A DNA stretch of 64,000 bases, from assembly GCA_030686995.1 (NCBI GenBank), contig CM060709.1:17017360-17081359 (forward strand), written 5' to 3'. Under the pieces are notes generated by a model. That model made no database searches. It saw nothing but the letters and a program-made list of their open reading frames with translations, and was not told where the DNA came from. The translations under genes were made by a program, and so were the position numbers. Below are positions 1-11,189 of the stretch, piece by piece (position 1 is the stretch's first letter; each line of letters starts with the position of its first letter). This stretch comes from Artemisia argyi (taxonomy: Eukaryota > Streptophyta > Magnoliopsida > Asterales > Asteraceae).

Positions 1-799
1 TTGCATCAATGGTCTCTATTTTAAAAAGATATAGATTATCTGTGCAATAAATTATAGTTTTTTTTATTACACGAGTGGTCACTATTGTTGTTACATAGAT
101 AGTCCCTGTAATTTAAAATAGCGACTATCAATGCATATAGTTTGAGAATTAAGAATTATCTATGTAATTAACATAGAATAAGGATGCCCGATGTGATTTA
201 CGGTAAACAACATGAACGAAACATGTAATTTTTTTCTTGTGACTATGTTGATTAAAAAATCGAATGTTGATCAATAAATACCTTATAATTTGATACCATC
301 TGTTGAACCATAAAACAAAAAAGATTCAATTACATTTATCTTGTTTGAAACCAAGTAACACATTTAACTTTATATATTTCTTTTCCCAAAAATTTAGCTA
401 ACCCAAATTATTATATATTGGGATTCATGGTTGTGGCTGCCTGCATATAAAAATAGATCCTAAACTAATTAATTGGAAGCTAAAGAGATGTCCTACAACA
501 CGAAAAGAAAAAGAAAAAAAATGTTTATTTGTTCATACGAAATGCATACATTATTAAGCTTAAATTTAGCCAATATGCTAAATCGGAATTACATAAATGG
601 AAAAAGGTGAATAAAATGAATAAGTTTTTTTTGTTTGAGCAAATAAACCGAAGAAGTAGAACACAAAAATTAAACAAAGAGTTGAAGGCTTCAGTCTTTT
701 CTCGTAAAAAAGCAAATAATACTCAAGAAATTTAATAACAAATCATTTAGTACATGTGCGTGACAAGTCTACTTGAATTAGTACTTCCATACTCTTCTT
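1..799. repeat. Segmentally duplicated intergenic DNA
   Basis: No gene is recognised. From about 236 to 370 and from about 430 to 790 the sequence aligns by eye with 57227-57360 and 58470-59010. It is therefore one copy of a duplicated block that leads into the receptor-kinase relic at 800. A 68-codon open frame at 529-735 is low-complexity and unconvincing. Confidence 0.6.
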
Positions 800-1195
800 T
801 ATATAATGATGTATAGTTTGTTCATTAATCCGATTGGGACAAAGTCACAACACCAAAACTCTTTTCCTTCCTCAAACTTTTGTTTCAAGTGACATAGTCA
901 CCACACCCCTATCCTCGCACCTCACATACATAAACACAAGCACCTCATTTCACCCACAATATCATCATTCGTCTTCACTCTACTCCATTTCCACACCGAC
1001 ATACAATCTCTCTGTAACATCCCCCCTACAACCATCAGTATGCTCACTCAAGTTCACATACTCTCAAGTATCAACACATCCCAACAAACTCACTTGTCAC
1101 ATTCTTCTGAAAAACTTAACATTGAACGGCCATAAATCATGAGATGCCTGGTCATATGAAGAACTAACCAAAGATTCATGTAAGAGGATGAAACA
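800..1195 (+). pseudogene. LRR receptor-kinase gene-start relic, copy 1
   Basis: A TATATA hexamer (800-805) lies 24 nt from a degenerate 11-mer (830-840). CT-rich leader follows, then a decayed coding start in which a TQVHILS stretch matches the NLTQLRVLS of better copies. Frames are broken and no kinase domain follows. The downstream phrase GGTCATATGAAGAAC, found after other copies too, marks the repeated unit. Identity as an LRR kinase rests on copies 2 and 8. Confidence 0.5.
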
Positions 1196-1690
1196 GGCTC
1201 CCATCTAGAAGTCAACTAGCAGCGAAGGGCATCGACATTCCTTCAGTTTTATGTCCGTCTTGCTTGTCAGCTATCGAAGATGTTCAACATGTGATCTTCA
1301 AGTGTGATGTAGCGGTTGAAGTTTGGAAAAAGGTGGCTAGTTGGCTTGACCTTCAGATTCCGGCTATAGATGATATTTTGATGTTGTTAGATTGGGTGGA
1401 AGCTTCTATTTCAGATGCAAAGAAAAGAAAGGTGGTGGGTGCGATCATATATACTACGATATGGATGCTTTGGCGATTTAGAAACAGTATCGTTTTCCAG
1501 GATCCGAAAATGAAGAAAAGTCATATTTTTGATAACATAGTCATTCATTCTTTTGATTGGTGTATGAATAGATGTGGTAAGTGTAACATTGGTTGGACGT
1601 TGTGGTTACAAAACCCAATGTTGCAACTTTTTTTGTAATTTTGCTAGTTTCTCTCTAACTTCTTAATATATTTCCGCCGTTCAAAAAAAA
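1196..1690 (+). mobile_element. 5'-truncated LINE, 3' end with zf-RVT domain
   Basis: The plus frame reads LPSRSQLAAKGI, PSVLCPSC and HVIFKCDVAVEVWKK, the zinc-binding zf-RVT region that ends plant L1-type LINE ORF2. It continues to a stop at 1636-1638 and an A8 tail at 1683-1690. Flanking GGATGAAACA (1186-1195) and GGATGAAAACAACA (1691-1704) look like a target-site duplication. Paralogous units near 60.36 kb and 44.06 kb carry the uninterrupted site. Endonuclease and reverse transcriptase are absent, so the copy is dead on arrival. Confidence 0.8.
1264..1638 (+). pseudogene. LINE ORF2 C-terminal fragment (zf-RVT)
   Basis: An open frame of 124 codons forms the tail of a LINE reverse transcriptase polyprotein. 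It contains the HVIFKCD/VWKKVASWL part of zf-RVT, then a hydrophobic/tryptophan stretch around TTIWMLWRFRN, typical of these ends. The frame is also open upstream to the truncation at 1196, so the ATG-like start has no meaning. It has no catalytic function. Confidence 0.75.
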
Positions 1691-2610
1691 GGATGAAAAC
1701 AACACATATTCATTATTAGCATAGCAGTTTAAACATAGATTTTACTAAATACGTATTAAATATTAGTGATAAATATCTAAAGTTGTTTAAGGAAATGCAC
1801 CGCCACAACACTCTTTACGGTGACTAAATCTAGTGGTCCATGTATTCAAAGCCTAACACCTCTTTCGAACGCATATCTTCATAATAGAAGCTATCACAAT
1901 CAAACATAAGTGACTAGGATACTTTACTATCATTATCCATCGAGTCACAACCTATCAAATTATATTGAAAAACCCACTCGATCATCACATTCATCTCCAC
2001 CTTTCCATCAGGGACGGACCTAAGATATTCGGGAAGGTGTTAAACAAAAAATTTTCTATCATAATTACTAAAATTCGCACTAATTTTTTAGCCAAGTTAA
2101 AGTTGCACTATAAAAAAATAGCATAAATATCGAGGTTGCACAAATTATAAAAGAACATATTTTAGAGAAAATTACACTGCGTGACTCAAAATTTTAAATG
2201 GCTCGTGCCACACTCAATATCCATGTAAGTCCGTCCCTGCTTGGCAAAGCTTAGCCTATTCAAAAATACTTTACTACTAAAACTCCAGACAGCAACAGCA
2301 ATTTACATATGTCATTAATTTATTACATTAGCACTAGAAAAGCATAATTTGACCAAAAATTTAATTGATAACAAATTCTTTTTATTTTATTTTACACTTT
2401 TGACAACCCAATAAATCACGATACACATTAACCGTCAATGTACCCTTATTATTTATATGTAACTAATATGTATATATACTCGATGTAATGAGAGCATGTT
2501 CATATTATTGATTTCTGTAATGAGAACCAATCGTGGCTACCTCATAACTGCTTATTGATGTTTACTTAAATTGAATGCGAACGAATGGTAAACCATTTGG
2601 TTTGTATACA
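1691..2610. other. Intergenic, parts of duplicated unit
   Basis: No gene is seen. About 1786-1900 matches 60414-60480 and 37885-37940 (GTATTCAAA plus AACCTAACACCTCTTTC-like wording). About 2480-2610 matches 46220-46380. The rest is AT-rich with no feature I can support. Confidence 0.55.
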
Positions 2611-3082
2611 TTTTTTTTTTCTTTTTTTTTTTTTTTTTTTTTTTTTTTTGAAAGGCAGCCTTATTGAAACCACAACAAAAACAATATAAACAAACGGCAT
2701 TCTTCCTCTCCAAACAAGCCGATTAAAGAGAAGGAACCCGGACAAGAAAAAACACAAAACTACATGCCAAACTATCCCAAACTAGATTTTACAAACAATA
2801 CCACTTGAAAGCCATGGGACCTCAAACCCACTATAGTAACCAAACAATTAACTCATCCCACATGGTTATGTCATACGACAAAACCACAAGGAAAAGCCAA
2901 ACTGTTTGACATTAGGGACAAGTACAAAGGTGACCCATAAAATTGGCCTTCCACACTTTTACTAAGTTGCAGACTGCAGATATCAAAACCACAAACAGTA
3001 GTAGAAAAGACATTACCAATATTAGAATCACACTGTATATAAAACCACACTGCTGATAGGTTGCACGAACAGAACCCCATAG

Positions 3083-3649
3083 TTAAATCTGACATTTCAC
3101 AGGATTGATTAACCAATGCTGCCAATCCAATCTTTTGTATTTCTTCGATCTTCGAACTATCCACTCGTAGCTTTTTAGTTGAATATCTTGCACGATTTTG
3201 TTAGTACTAGCCACTTTTTTTCCGAACACATGAGCATTTCTCTCTTTCCAAATGTAGTAACCGGAATTATTAGGGACATTAACGTTTCCATTGGATGAAA
3301 AAAATTCGTCTAACGAAAAAGCATTTACGCACTCCATCTTCCACCAACTAAAGATCTTGATCCACACACTCATTGCAAGGTCACAAGTGACCAAGCAATG
3401 AGCACATGATTCCACCGCATTATTACAACTTGGGCAAAGCACCGAATCCAAATCGATACCTCTTTTGTCTAGCTCCTCACGAACCGGAAGTCTTCCTTTC
3501 AAAGCTCTCCACATGAAGATGTTAACCTTTTTCGGCACCAATTTGTTCCAAAGAGTTTCTTGACTTTCAACATGTAGAATCTTGTCCTCGACCAAACTTG
3601 ATAATTCTTTAACCTTGAACTCACCATCATCGGAAAGCGTTACCTCCAT
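3083..3649 (-). pseudogene. LINE zf-RVT domain
   Basis: This frame contains ETLWNKLVPKKVNIFMWR, GRLPVREEL, DSVLCPSC, AESCAHCLVTCD-like cysteine/histidine spacing and VWIKIFSWW. These are hallmarks of the zinc-binding C-terminal part of plant LINE ORF2. It then reads WKERNAHVFG and ends before the tail. It belongs to the element spanning 2611-5275 and is separated from the upstream fragment by a frame break at about 3650-3705. Confidence 0.8.
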
Positions 3650-3704
3650 CTATCTCTACAATAATTAGATACAACAACACTTTGCAATAAGGAAATTAAA
3701 TCAT

Positions 3705-4061
3705 CTAGCTCCTTGCCCACTCTACCCCTAATATTTCTCCCCAATCCCAATTCCAACACCATTCCCCATTCACCCATGACCCCTTATCAAACACACTACC
3801 CTCTTTAGTCCTATCTAAGTGGAATAACCTAGAGAATCTATCACACAATATTTGATCACCAACCCATCTATCCGTCCAAAACATAATATCCCTCCCGTCA
3901 CCTACCACACCTCTACATGAAGATGCAAACTCTATACCCAACCCCTCCATCTCTATTCCTATTCCAACGATATCTCGCCACACCCCTCTACCCTTCACCT
4001 CCTCCCCGATTGCCCTATTATCGTCTAACCCACCATTACCCCCATGAATGCTTTTGATCAC
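3705..4061 (-). pseudogene. LINE ORF2 connector region
   Basis: The fragment reads GDGRDIMFWTDRWVGD then FSRLFHLDRTKEGSV and NWDWGE. This matches the linker between reverse transcriptase and zf-RVT in plant LINEs, which usually carries an FW-D-W-G signature and a tryptophan-rich end. It is in pieces relative to its neighbours because of frameshifts and has no independent function. Confidence 0.7.
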
Positions 4062-4172
4062 TCTAACCCATAAACTCCCCCTTCCTTCCTAAACCTCCAC
4101 CACCATTTACCTAACAAAGCCAAATTTTTTGCCCGTAATGACCCGATATTTAGCCCCCCACCCCATGTGAAG

Positions 4173-5264
4173 CTAGTAATGTATCCCATTTGACCCAAGA
4201 TATTTTTTTCCCCTCCCCAACCTCACCCCAAAAGAATTTTTTCTAATTCTCTCAAGATTTTTTAACACACTCGAAAGCACACGGAACATCGAAAAATAAT
4301 TCAATGGCAAACTACCGAGAACCGATTTAACCAATGTAATACGCCCCCCGAACGAAATTGTTTTAGCTTTCCAATCGGCCAAACGATTTTTGAACTTATC
4401 CACAACAAGATTCCATGCATTTATCCTCCTCATGTTCTCACCAATCGGTAACCCCAAGTAAGTAAACGGAAATTCCCTGACTCCACACCCCATCTAAATC
4501 GCCATCTCCGACAATTCGCCCTCACTAACCCCAACCCCATATATCTTACTCTTATTGTAGTTCACCCGCAGTCCAGAAACCTCCTCAAAACATCTAAGAA
4601 TACTCATAAGGGACCTAGCATTCTCTCTATTCCATTCACCGAAGGATATAGTGTCGTCCGCGTATTGTAGATGAGACACCGTAACATTATTCGCACCAAC
4701 TTTAACCCCTCTGAAAATACCATTTTCCACTGCTTGGCTTACAATTGCATTTAGCCCCTCTGCTGCCAAAATGAAAAGAAAAAGTGATAAAGGGTCGCCT
4801 TGTCTAACCCCCCTCTCCAAACCGAATTTCTCCGTAGGGGAGCCATTCACAAGAATAGACATATTCGACGATCGGAGACACACCTCCACCCATTTACACC
4901 ACTTAGTTCCGAACCCCATTCTATTCATTATGTTTAATAAGAAATTCCAATTAACACTATCATACGCCTTTTCGAAATCCACTTTAAAAATTAGCCCCTT
5001 TTTCTTCTTTGTCTTCATGAATTCCATAGTCTCATTTGCTATGAGAACACCATCAAAAATATATCTCCCTTTTATAAACGCGTTTTGTACTTCTCCCACC
5101 ATATTATCCACTACCTTCTTAACTCTCTCCGCTAACATTTTTACAATAATTTTATAATAGCAACCAATAAGACTAATGGGGCGAAAATCACCTAAACCGA
5201 TGGGATCCGTCACCTTAGGAATAATTGTGATGAAGGATGAGTTACACCCCCTCGATATCTCCAT
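4173..5264 (-). pseudogene. LINE reverse transcriptase, interrupted by a TAG
   Basis: Reading down from 5264, the frame has FRPISLIGCYYKI, FKVDFEKAYDSVNW (first catalytic Asp), GVRQGDPLSLFLF and HLQYADDTISFG (the YADD active-site motif). An in-frame TAG at 4494-4496 follows, and the frame resumes immediately with FPFTYLGLPIGENM and WKAKTISFGGRI, normal RT thumb-side sequence. The palm motifs are intact but the stop, the 5' truncation and later frameshifts make it non-functional. Confidence 0.85.
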
Positions 5265-5275
5265 CTTGATGTGGT

Positions 5276-5860
5276 TATATTGATGGCTTTGTACCTACAT
5301 GTGTTTTGTATCACAAAGTTATCTTTCAAGTAATCATTTTAAAAAGATAACGATGTGGTTAGCTCGCATATGCCACATGCTTTGCTGAATAATGCTCTTG
5401 AGAATTACATTTATAAACTAAAGCCGGAAATGAATTTGATTTAGAACAGATTTAGTTGTGAGGATAGAAACCAACTGATGTAAGTTGTTTCTTCATACCC
5501 AGAAAATGCATAACTATGAAGCCTAATTAGTTTAATTTACTGAAACATCCCTTAGATTTTTACTGTCTCTTAAGTATATTTATCATGCATTTTTCACTTT
5601 TACCACAATAGATATCAGAGAAAATTAACATAAGTTTATAGAAATGCATTTTTCTTTAATCAATAAGCTAAATGTTTATAAGTGTTCCAGTAAAATAAAT
5701 GGTAAATGTTTAAAAGTAAGACAATTAAGTAAATAAAGATATAACAATTTCACCCAACGAAAAAGATCAGCAGTTCACTAATGTACGTATTAACGATTTT
5801 ATAAGTCATTAAATAAGCACAAAGTGTTACTGATCTTGTTAGTAACCTTATAATCTTAGT
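5276..5860. repeat. Duplicated unit, LINE right flank
   Basis: The stretch from about 5283 to 5425 aligns with about 46443-46570 (shared wording around GCTCGCATATGCCACATGCT). The rest is AT-rich with no gene. It is the continuation of the locus split by the LINE at 2611-5275. Confidence 0.65.
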
Positions 5861-6290
5861 GATATATTGATCCAAAGTTTGCTTACTCGTCGATGTGGGA
5901 CAACTACAAAACCAAAATTCATTCCACCTTCAAGCCTTCTCCACAATCTCAGCCTGATCACTTACACACACACAACAATGTCATTACCCTCATGGCTTTC
6001 CTCATCATCCTCACACTGCACTGAGTCACAACTGGGCCATCTTACTCCAAACCCCCACTCCTCACTACCCTCCCACTCTCCCAACACATCAAGTGGGACA
6101 CATCACACTCACTCTGTGTATGGACCGGCCTCACATGTTACGCTACCAACATTATTGGAAACTTAACTCAGCTTAGGGTACTGTCACCCCAATAAACTAA
6201 CTGGAAACATTCCTAATGAATTTAGAAGCTTAGTTTTTTTTTTGGAAAAAAAGTTTACTTGCAGAATAATTTGTTGGGTAGCAAGCTTCT
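5861..6290 (+). pseudogene. LRR receptor-kinase gene-start relic, copy 2 (best preserved)
   Basis: GATATA (5861-5866), 24 nt, then CGATGTGGGAC (5891-5901) precede a CT-rich leader. The decayed frame begins with a hydrophobic signal-peptide-like VITLMAFLIILTLH. After small shifts it reads WDTSHSLCVWTGLTC, GNLTQLRVLS, HPNKLTGNIPNEF and YLQNNLLG. This order (LRRNT cap with C-x-W-x-G-x-x-C, then LRRs with GNLTQLR and LYLQ-N) fits class III LRR receptor-like kinases of the RLK902/RKL1 type. It contains a stop, frameshifts and a T9 run, with no kinase domain following. The subfamily assignment is inference from memory of the family. Confidence 0.6.
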
Positions 6291-7559
6291 TGTTACCAAA
6301 CAATCTGATGATCGAGTTCTAAAAGTTAGGGTATTGTCATTATACATTTCTTAATTTCTTTAAACAAGAGCTATGTTAAAAGTTCCTGGAACCAACTATA
6401 ACGGTTAGAAATTATATCAATTCGATTCTGTAACTTTTTTATGTGTGAATATAGCTAGGGACATTTGGATTAAAGCAGGCAGGCACTGCCATGGACATGG
6501 GCGATGGCGGAGCATTTTGTGCAATTGCTCTTCTAGACAACTAGACAATTGCTCTTCTAGCGGTCCATTTTGTGCATCGCCAAAGTTAGTGCCAAACTCA
6601 AAAGGTGGTTTAAATCTACTCGATCATAAGAACTAATTGTACCTTGTGCATGATATATATTTACAAATTTATAACATTGACATGTGGAAGTTTTATAGCC
6701 TCAACATTTACAAATTTAGCAAACTACTCTTACATAAACTTAAAAAGATCAATACTAGATTTTTTTCGTTAAAAAAAATGGTAGCTCACATCATATCACT
6801 CTGAATATTCATATAAAAAAGCATTGAACGAAGATGCTCTAAAAGATAAATAAGTTACAAGACGTTTGGTTAATTTGCGCTAAGAAATCACAACCGATGT
6901 TCGCTTTTAGATGTGTATTGGCCTATCATTTGGTAATGCTTAACTTCATGGGTATCAATCTTTGAAAAACCATATTGGAACACTGTGTCTGTGAAACTTA
7001 TATACGTCAAATCCAAAAACATCCACGAAACAAGACACTTTATTCCCTTTTAGAGTATATATCACTATGTCACAAGGTTCATCTTCACCCATTATTATGC
7101 ACAAAGGCCCAACAGTAGTAAGCCTAATAATATATGTTTCGCATCAAGCTCAAAAGTATAAGCATTTCTTCTATTGGACTTCATTAAAATTGATAATCCC
7201 TGTCTCAAAACTTTTATCTTTTCAATTTGGATGTGTCAAAATAATTGTCTCAAATTCACTTTCAATCAATCAAAATGCTTAAAAAAATATAAGGATAAAA
7301 TCTTATTGGTTGAAGAGTACTAGTAGAAAGAACTCCCCTTTAAAAATAACAAGTAGTAGTAAATGTAGGCAAACAAGCTTAGTACCTTGACAGGTTGTGT
7401 CAAAAAAACGGGTCAAATTAAACCAAGTCAACCCGCCGGGTTTGAAGCGTCAACCCCCACAACGGACCAATTTTTAGTTTAGTTTCTAAAAATTATCATA
7501 TTTTGCTCACTTGACAAAAAAAGTTCTGGCTCCGCCCCTGGAAGTAACTAGTATTAGAC
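6291..7559. other. Intergenic, no gene recognised
   Basis: AT-rich DNA. A small direct repeat of CAATTGCTCTTCTAG occurs at about 6520-6560. Sequence at about 7395-7480 (CGGGTCAA, CAACCCGCCGGG) resembles the interior of hAT MITEs elsewhere in the window, but no termini were found. Open frames here are short and unconvincing. Confidence 0.5.
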
Positions 7560-8080
7560 TGTTTATATGTTATTAAGTTTGAATTTTGCTTGAATTGCAC
7601 ATATTTCATTAACACTGTTAAAAAGTTTTTTAAGCTGTTTTCGTTCACTCTCGGTAAGAAAATAAATACATATTGGATAGTAGTGGTATAAACTATAATT
7701 TGTTTATATCTTATGAGTCATTGTTCTGCTCGTGAAGCTTAATATAATGCTACTCCTCATTCCCTTCCTCTTTACAAGCAATTCCCTCTAGCTGATTTCC
7801 TTCACAAGTCAATGTGGGACGAATAAATGTCCAAAAGCTAATTAATTTTAAACAATTTGTTGCAACATACGTCTAGAATTTATCTAACTACAAATAGCCG
7901 GAAGCATGTTTTCCATTGAAGAGAATAGGAGCATGTTTTCTAGTGAAGCAAATGGAACCTTGTTCTCCAGTGAAGTAAGTGGGAGCTTGTTTTCTAGTGG
8001 AATATGACTGGAATTTAGTTTCGATGATGGATGTACGTAGACAAGCAAGGTGATGCCTCATCCTCCTTTGCCACACCTGT
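7560..8080. repeat. Segmental duplicate of 59270-59840
   Basis: Long collinear similarity by eye: ACACTGTTAAAAA, TTCACTCTCGGTAAGAAAA, ATAATGCTACTC, CAATTCCCTCTAGCTG, CCAAAAGCTAATTAAT and GAATATGACTGGAATTTAGTTTC occur in the same order in both copies. The 59-kb copy has an extra 80-90 bp near 59630-59705. This copy also holds an imperfect short repeat of an (A/G)AGCATGTTTTC-like phrase at 7900-8010. Confidence 0.75.
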
Positions 8081-9240
8081 TGGGTCCTGCATCCATATAC
8101 CGCTCAAAGTGCAACAAAGGTACGCAAAAGCATGATTGTCAGCACCAGCAAGACAGATTTCAATGAGCTTCCTCAAGTCAGTAACGGTTGAACCTTTTAC
8201 AAGCCTCGCACTTGACAACCACTTCCATCACATCACTCTTCTTGTCGTTTGAACTGTTACTACTAAAAGTGGTGCTGCAATTTTCCTTTAAATCACACAC
8301 AACTTACCTAGGTTATCTTCGGTAGTTGGCTTCACTTGTCTTTCACCACATACTACTAGTCATGTTGTTGTTGGTGGTAGGTAATCTCTCTGTAGTTTCC
8401 ACATAGAGTAAATATGTTTTCGATACGTAAATGCCTAGATGAGGACACGAGGTTGTATTCTGGCCCATATACACACTGGGTGTCATCAGAGGCTTTTGCT
8501 GCTGCTAAAGAATCAATATCAATGTTGAAAGAAGTTGGATCCTTGACTGAATAATACAGTCTTTTCCTCAATAACTTCTTTCTGCACTTCATCCTCCTCA
8601 TAGACCATGCTAAAAAATGGTTTAGTTGTTAAACTTGGGACATAAGCATCCCCTCATTTTCCTCATTCCTTAAATTTTCCATGAAAGGATACCCCAATAT
8701 AGCTTGTATACTGCTGGAACTATTATCCGTTTTATGTTTACCACCCACGTCCAAATCCATGGATTTTTCAGCTTCTTAGCGAAACTACTTCCTTCCAGAA
8801 ATGATGTTACATTTATATTTCTTTTTCATTTTCCTTTCTGTCTCTGGAACGAGTCAATTCAGACTCAATTTCATCCCAACGACGCCTAAGCATTTCAACT
8901 TCCTCCTGCTGTTCGAAAATCTTCTCTTCCATTTTCAGACATATATTCTTCTATATTTTTCTTCGATTCCGTCTTCAACAAATTTGTTCGCTCATTGACT
9001 TTCATGTTAATCTCCTCCAACGACGCCTAAGCATTTCAACTTCCTCCTTGTTTGTGAGCTTCATTATCTTCTCCTTCTCTCTCTCTCTTACTATCTTCAT
9101 AGCTGCAATCTTTGTTCCCAAAAACAAATCTGATGAAGACGATTCACCTGCCTTGATTGGTGTATGAGGTCCATGCACAATGCATTTGGCTTTCACACCA
9201 TACTCCAATGTTGATATTGTCTTGCGCATTTCCTTGGGAA
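8015..9240 (-). pseudogene. Relic of an unidentified minus-strand gene
   Basis: Several minus-strand stretches look coding but are discontinuous. 9229-9002 reads PHTPIKAGESSSS then a charged helix (KIVREREKEKIMKLTNKEEVEMLRRRW). About 8905-8815 repeats EEVEMLRRRWDEIESEL. 8601-8356 holds YSVKDPTSFNIDIDSLAAA, and 8218-8015 holds GSTVTDLRKLIEICLAGADNH. The end looks like a coiled coil. I do not recognise the family. No continuous frame exists, and an internal duplication of about 30 bp is present. It could be exons of a host gene remnant or TE-captured sequence. Confidence 0.35.
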
Positions 9241-9418
9241 GTTGGGATCTGGGCTCGCATACAAAATCATAAGAATCTTTGAATTGTCATCTTCAAAAGA
9301 ATCTTGTTCTCAACATATAGACATATAAAGAATTTAGCCACACCAAATCTATCACAATAGGATGTTAACATTTAACATCGAGAGATGAAAGTATCTGCAA
9401 CACGCCTTTCATAATATG

Positions 9419-9791
9419 TGTTGTTTGCCTTCGTTTAATGATCAGACTTCACAGTTTGTTAATATTCTTGAATTGGTATATATGGAGAAGGGTTTGGGAC
9501 AGAAAACTTGTAAGAGAAATAATATAAACTGAATATGTATTGATCGATGGATTGTTGATTACAGAATCCTACCTATTTATACTAGATGAATCGGTCCCTT
9601 TGATGAAGAGGCATACCGATTCCCATAAAGTAAATGACACAACTTTTCTAAACGTTATAACCTAACTAAACGGTTTATACCGTTATCTATTGGACCCAGC
9701 CCAAACACAATGGGTCGAAACTTTACAGAATACATAATAATTACACTAAACTACCCTAACTTTTTTGCTTCTATAACATTATGGTCCAACA
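9419..9791 (-). repeat. 3' LTR of the gag-only element
   Basis: It begins TGTTGTTTGCC and ends GGTCCAACA in plus orientation, giving TG...CA termini. It is 373 bp, the same length as its partner at 11190-11562, with which it differs at about nine positions. Confidence 0.9.
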
Positions 9792-9805
9792 TTCACCCCC
9801 TAATG
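9792..9805 (-). other. Polypurine tract
   Basis: The minus strand reads TTAGGGGGTGAA directly before the 3' LTR, the expected plus-strand priming site for reverse transcription. Confidence 0.75.
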
Positions 9806-9844
9806 TTATAGACGCAAATCGAGTCTTCTTTACTTGACTTGTCT

Positions 9845-10690
9845 TTACAACAGTGTTGGTTCTTCATCATCCCACACGAGATGTGCCTCTTCTTCCTTTT
9901 CTTTCTCTTTGTCTCTTCGCTTTGTACATTCGTATGCGAAATGACCATATTCACCACATTCTTAGCATTTGAATCTACTTTTGTCATTGCTTGTTTGACC
10001 AGCACTTCTTCCATGTCCTGTTCCTTTTCCACGTCCTCTTTCATTAAGCCTGTTTCTAGAGTTATTTGTACTTGCTAACAGTAAATTGCTTGGATCATAC
10101 TCTTCTGGTTCATCAGCATTCTTAATACGTTCTTCATATGCTGTTATTCTTCCAACGGCTTCTTCGAATGGCATGGTATCTATTTCTGAGTATTGTTCAA
10201 TGGTGGCTAAAATTGGTAGAAACTTCTTCGGAACCGAGTTGAGTAACTTTCTCACAATTATCTTATCCTCAAGGGTAGTGCTAAGGCTTGCAAATTTGGC
10301 TTTTATGCTGCCCAACTTTCCTGAGAAGTCTTGCACTCTTTCATTTTCTTTCATCTTCAAAGTTTCTAACTCACTTCTTTGCGTTTGTAGCCGTGCTTTC
10401 TGTACTAGGTCTGCACCAAGGTATCGTACTTTCACTGAATCCCCTACTTCTTTTGCAGTTTCATATTGTGCAACTTGCATCAAAACATCCTGTGGTATTG
10501 TCTGGAATATCATAGCTTTCGTTGTATGCATCTTCTTTTCATCTCTTGCACTACTTCCTTCTTTCGGGTTGATCGTCTCCCAAAGGCCACACGCTTTTAA
10601 TATTGTTTCCATCAACACTGCCCATGTTGTGTAATTGGAATCCGTCAGCTATACGCATTTAAGCGCTATATTTTCTTGAACTTTAGACAT
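9845..10690 (-). pseudogene. Copia-type gag (UBN2-like) with two in-frame stops
   Basis: Frame from ATG 10690 to a stop at 9845-9847, 282 codons. A short N-terminus (MSKVQENIALKCV) runs into an in-frame TAG, then reads LTDSNYTTW and METILKA, LQTQRSELETLKMKE, VQDFSGKL and KKFLPILATIEQY. This is the helical gag domain of plant Copia elements. An in-frame TAA (9962-9964) falls inside the CCHC zinc knuckle, whose remainder reads ECGEYGHFAYEC. A lysine/glutamate tail ending DDEEPTLL follows. Both stops are single-codon lesions in an otherwise continuous frame. Gag would form virus-like particles and bind RNA; no pol is fused. Confidence 0.8.
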
Positions 10691-10791
10691 GCTGCTTCCT
10701 TCTTTATCGTTCATCATGCTTTGCGTTAAATTCTTAGACTTTTTCTTTCAAAATCTTCTTTGTTTTGCTTCAATCTTTCTTCTTGCTTGTA

Positions 10792-10975
10792 CCACACAGA
10801 TTTTCCTTTTACTTACTTGATTGTACCACACAGGTTAATACCACAAAGGTTTTACCACGAAGGTTTTTTCCACGAAGGATTGTACCATGGAGGTTTGTTC
10901 CACGGAGGATTTGTACAACTAAGGTTTTGGATTCTTGCTTACTATACCACAAAGGTTATGATTTCTTTCTACTTT
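10792..10975 (-). repeat. Short tandem repeats in the gag-only element leader
   Basis: On the plus strand about nine imperfect copies of an ACCACRAAGGTTT-like unit recur every 15-19 bp (ACCACACAGGTT, ACCACAAAGGTT, ACCACGAAGGTT, CCACGGAGGATT and so on). They lie in the untranslated leader between primer site and gag. Confidence 0.75.
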
Positions 10976-11176
10976 TCAACAACAGCCTCTTCTTACTTTC
11001 TAATTTATATAATTCTAATTCTGAAATATATAAATTCAAAGCGATAAATACTTAATAATAACGATCACTTACAATCTTTTTCTGTAATTAGGGCAAACTT
11101 TCGATCCCTTCTTTCTTTTCTTGCTACAATCGATGGCCTACTTGTACTCGTTCTTCCCTGGATTAATTAACCGTTA

Positions 11177-11188
11177 GCTCTGATGCCA
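11177..11188 (-). other. Primer-binding site (Met-tRNA type)
   Basis: The minus strand reads TGGCATCAGAGC just inside the 5' LTR, one mismatch from the usual plant initiator-Met primer site TGGTATCAGAGC. Confidence 0.85.
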
Positions 11189-11189
11189 C

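Larger units (their letters stand above)
2611..5275 (-). mobile_element. 5'-truncated LINE (L1-type), minus strand
   Basis: The poly(A) tail appears as a T tract at 2611-2649. Reading leftward, the element carries reverse transcriptase (5264-4173), a connecting region (4061-3705) and zf-RVT (3649-3083), then the 3' tail. The endonuclease domain is missing, so the element is truncated at about 5275. Frames are interrupted by an in-frame TAG (4494-4496) and by shifts. Flanks on both sides match the continuous paralogous locus at 46.2-46.6 kb, which lacks the LINE. I see no clear target duplication. Confidence 0.85.

Noticed and set aside
834..1142. 102-codon plus-strand frame as a real small gene
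   Set aside because: It overlaps relic copy 1. Other copies disagree in frame and carry stops, so there is no sign of selection on this frame.
10086..10634. 182-codon plus-strand frame
   Set aside because: Antisense shadow of the gag gene of the gag-only element.
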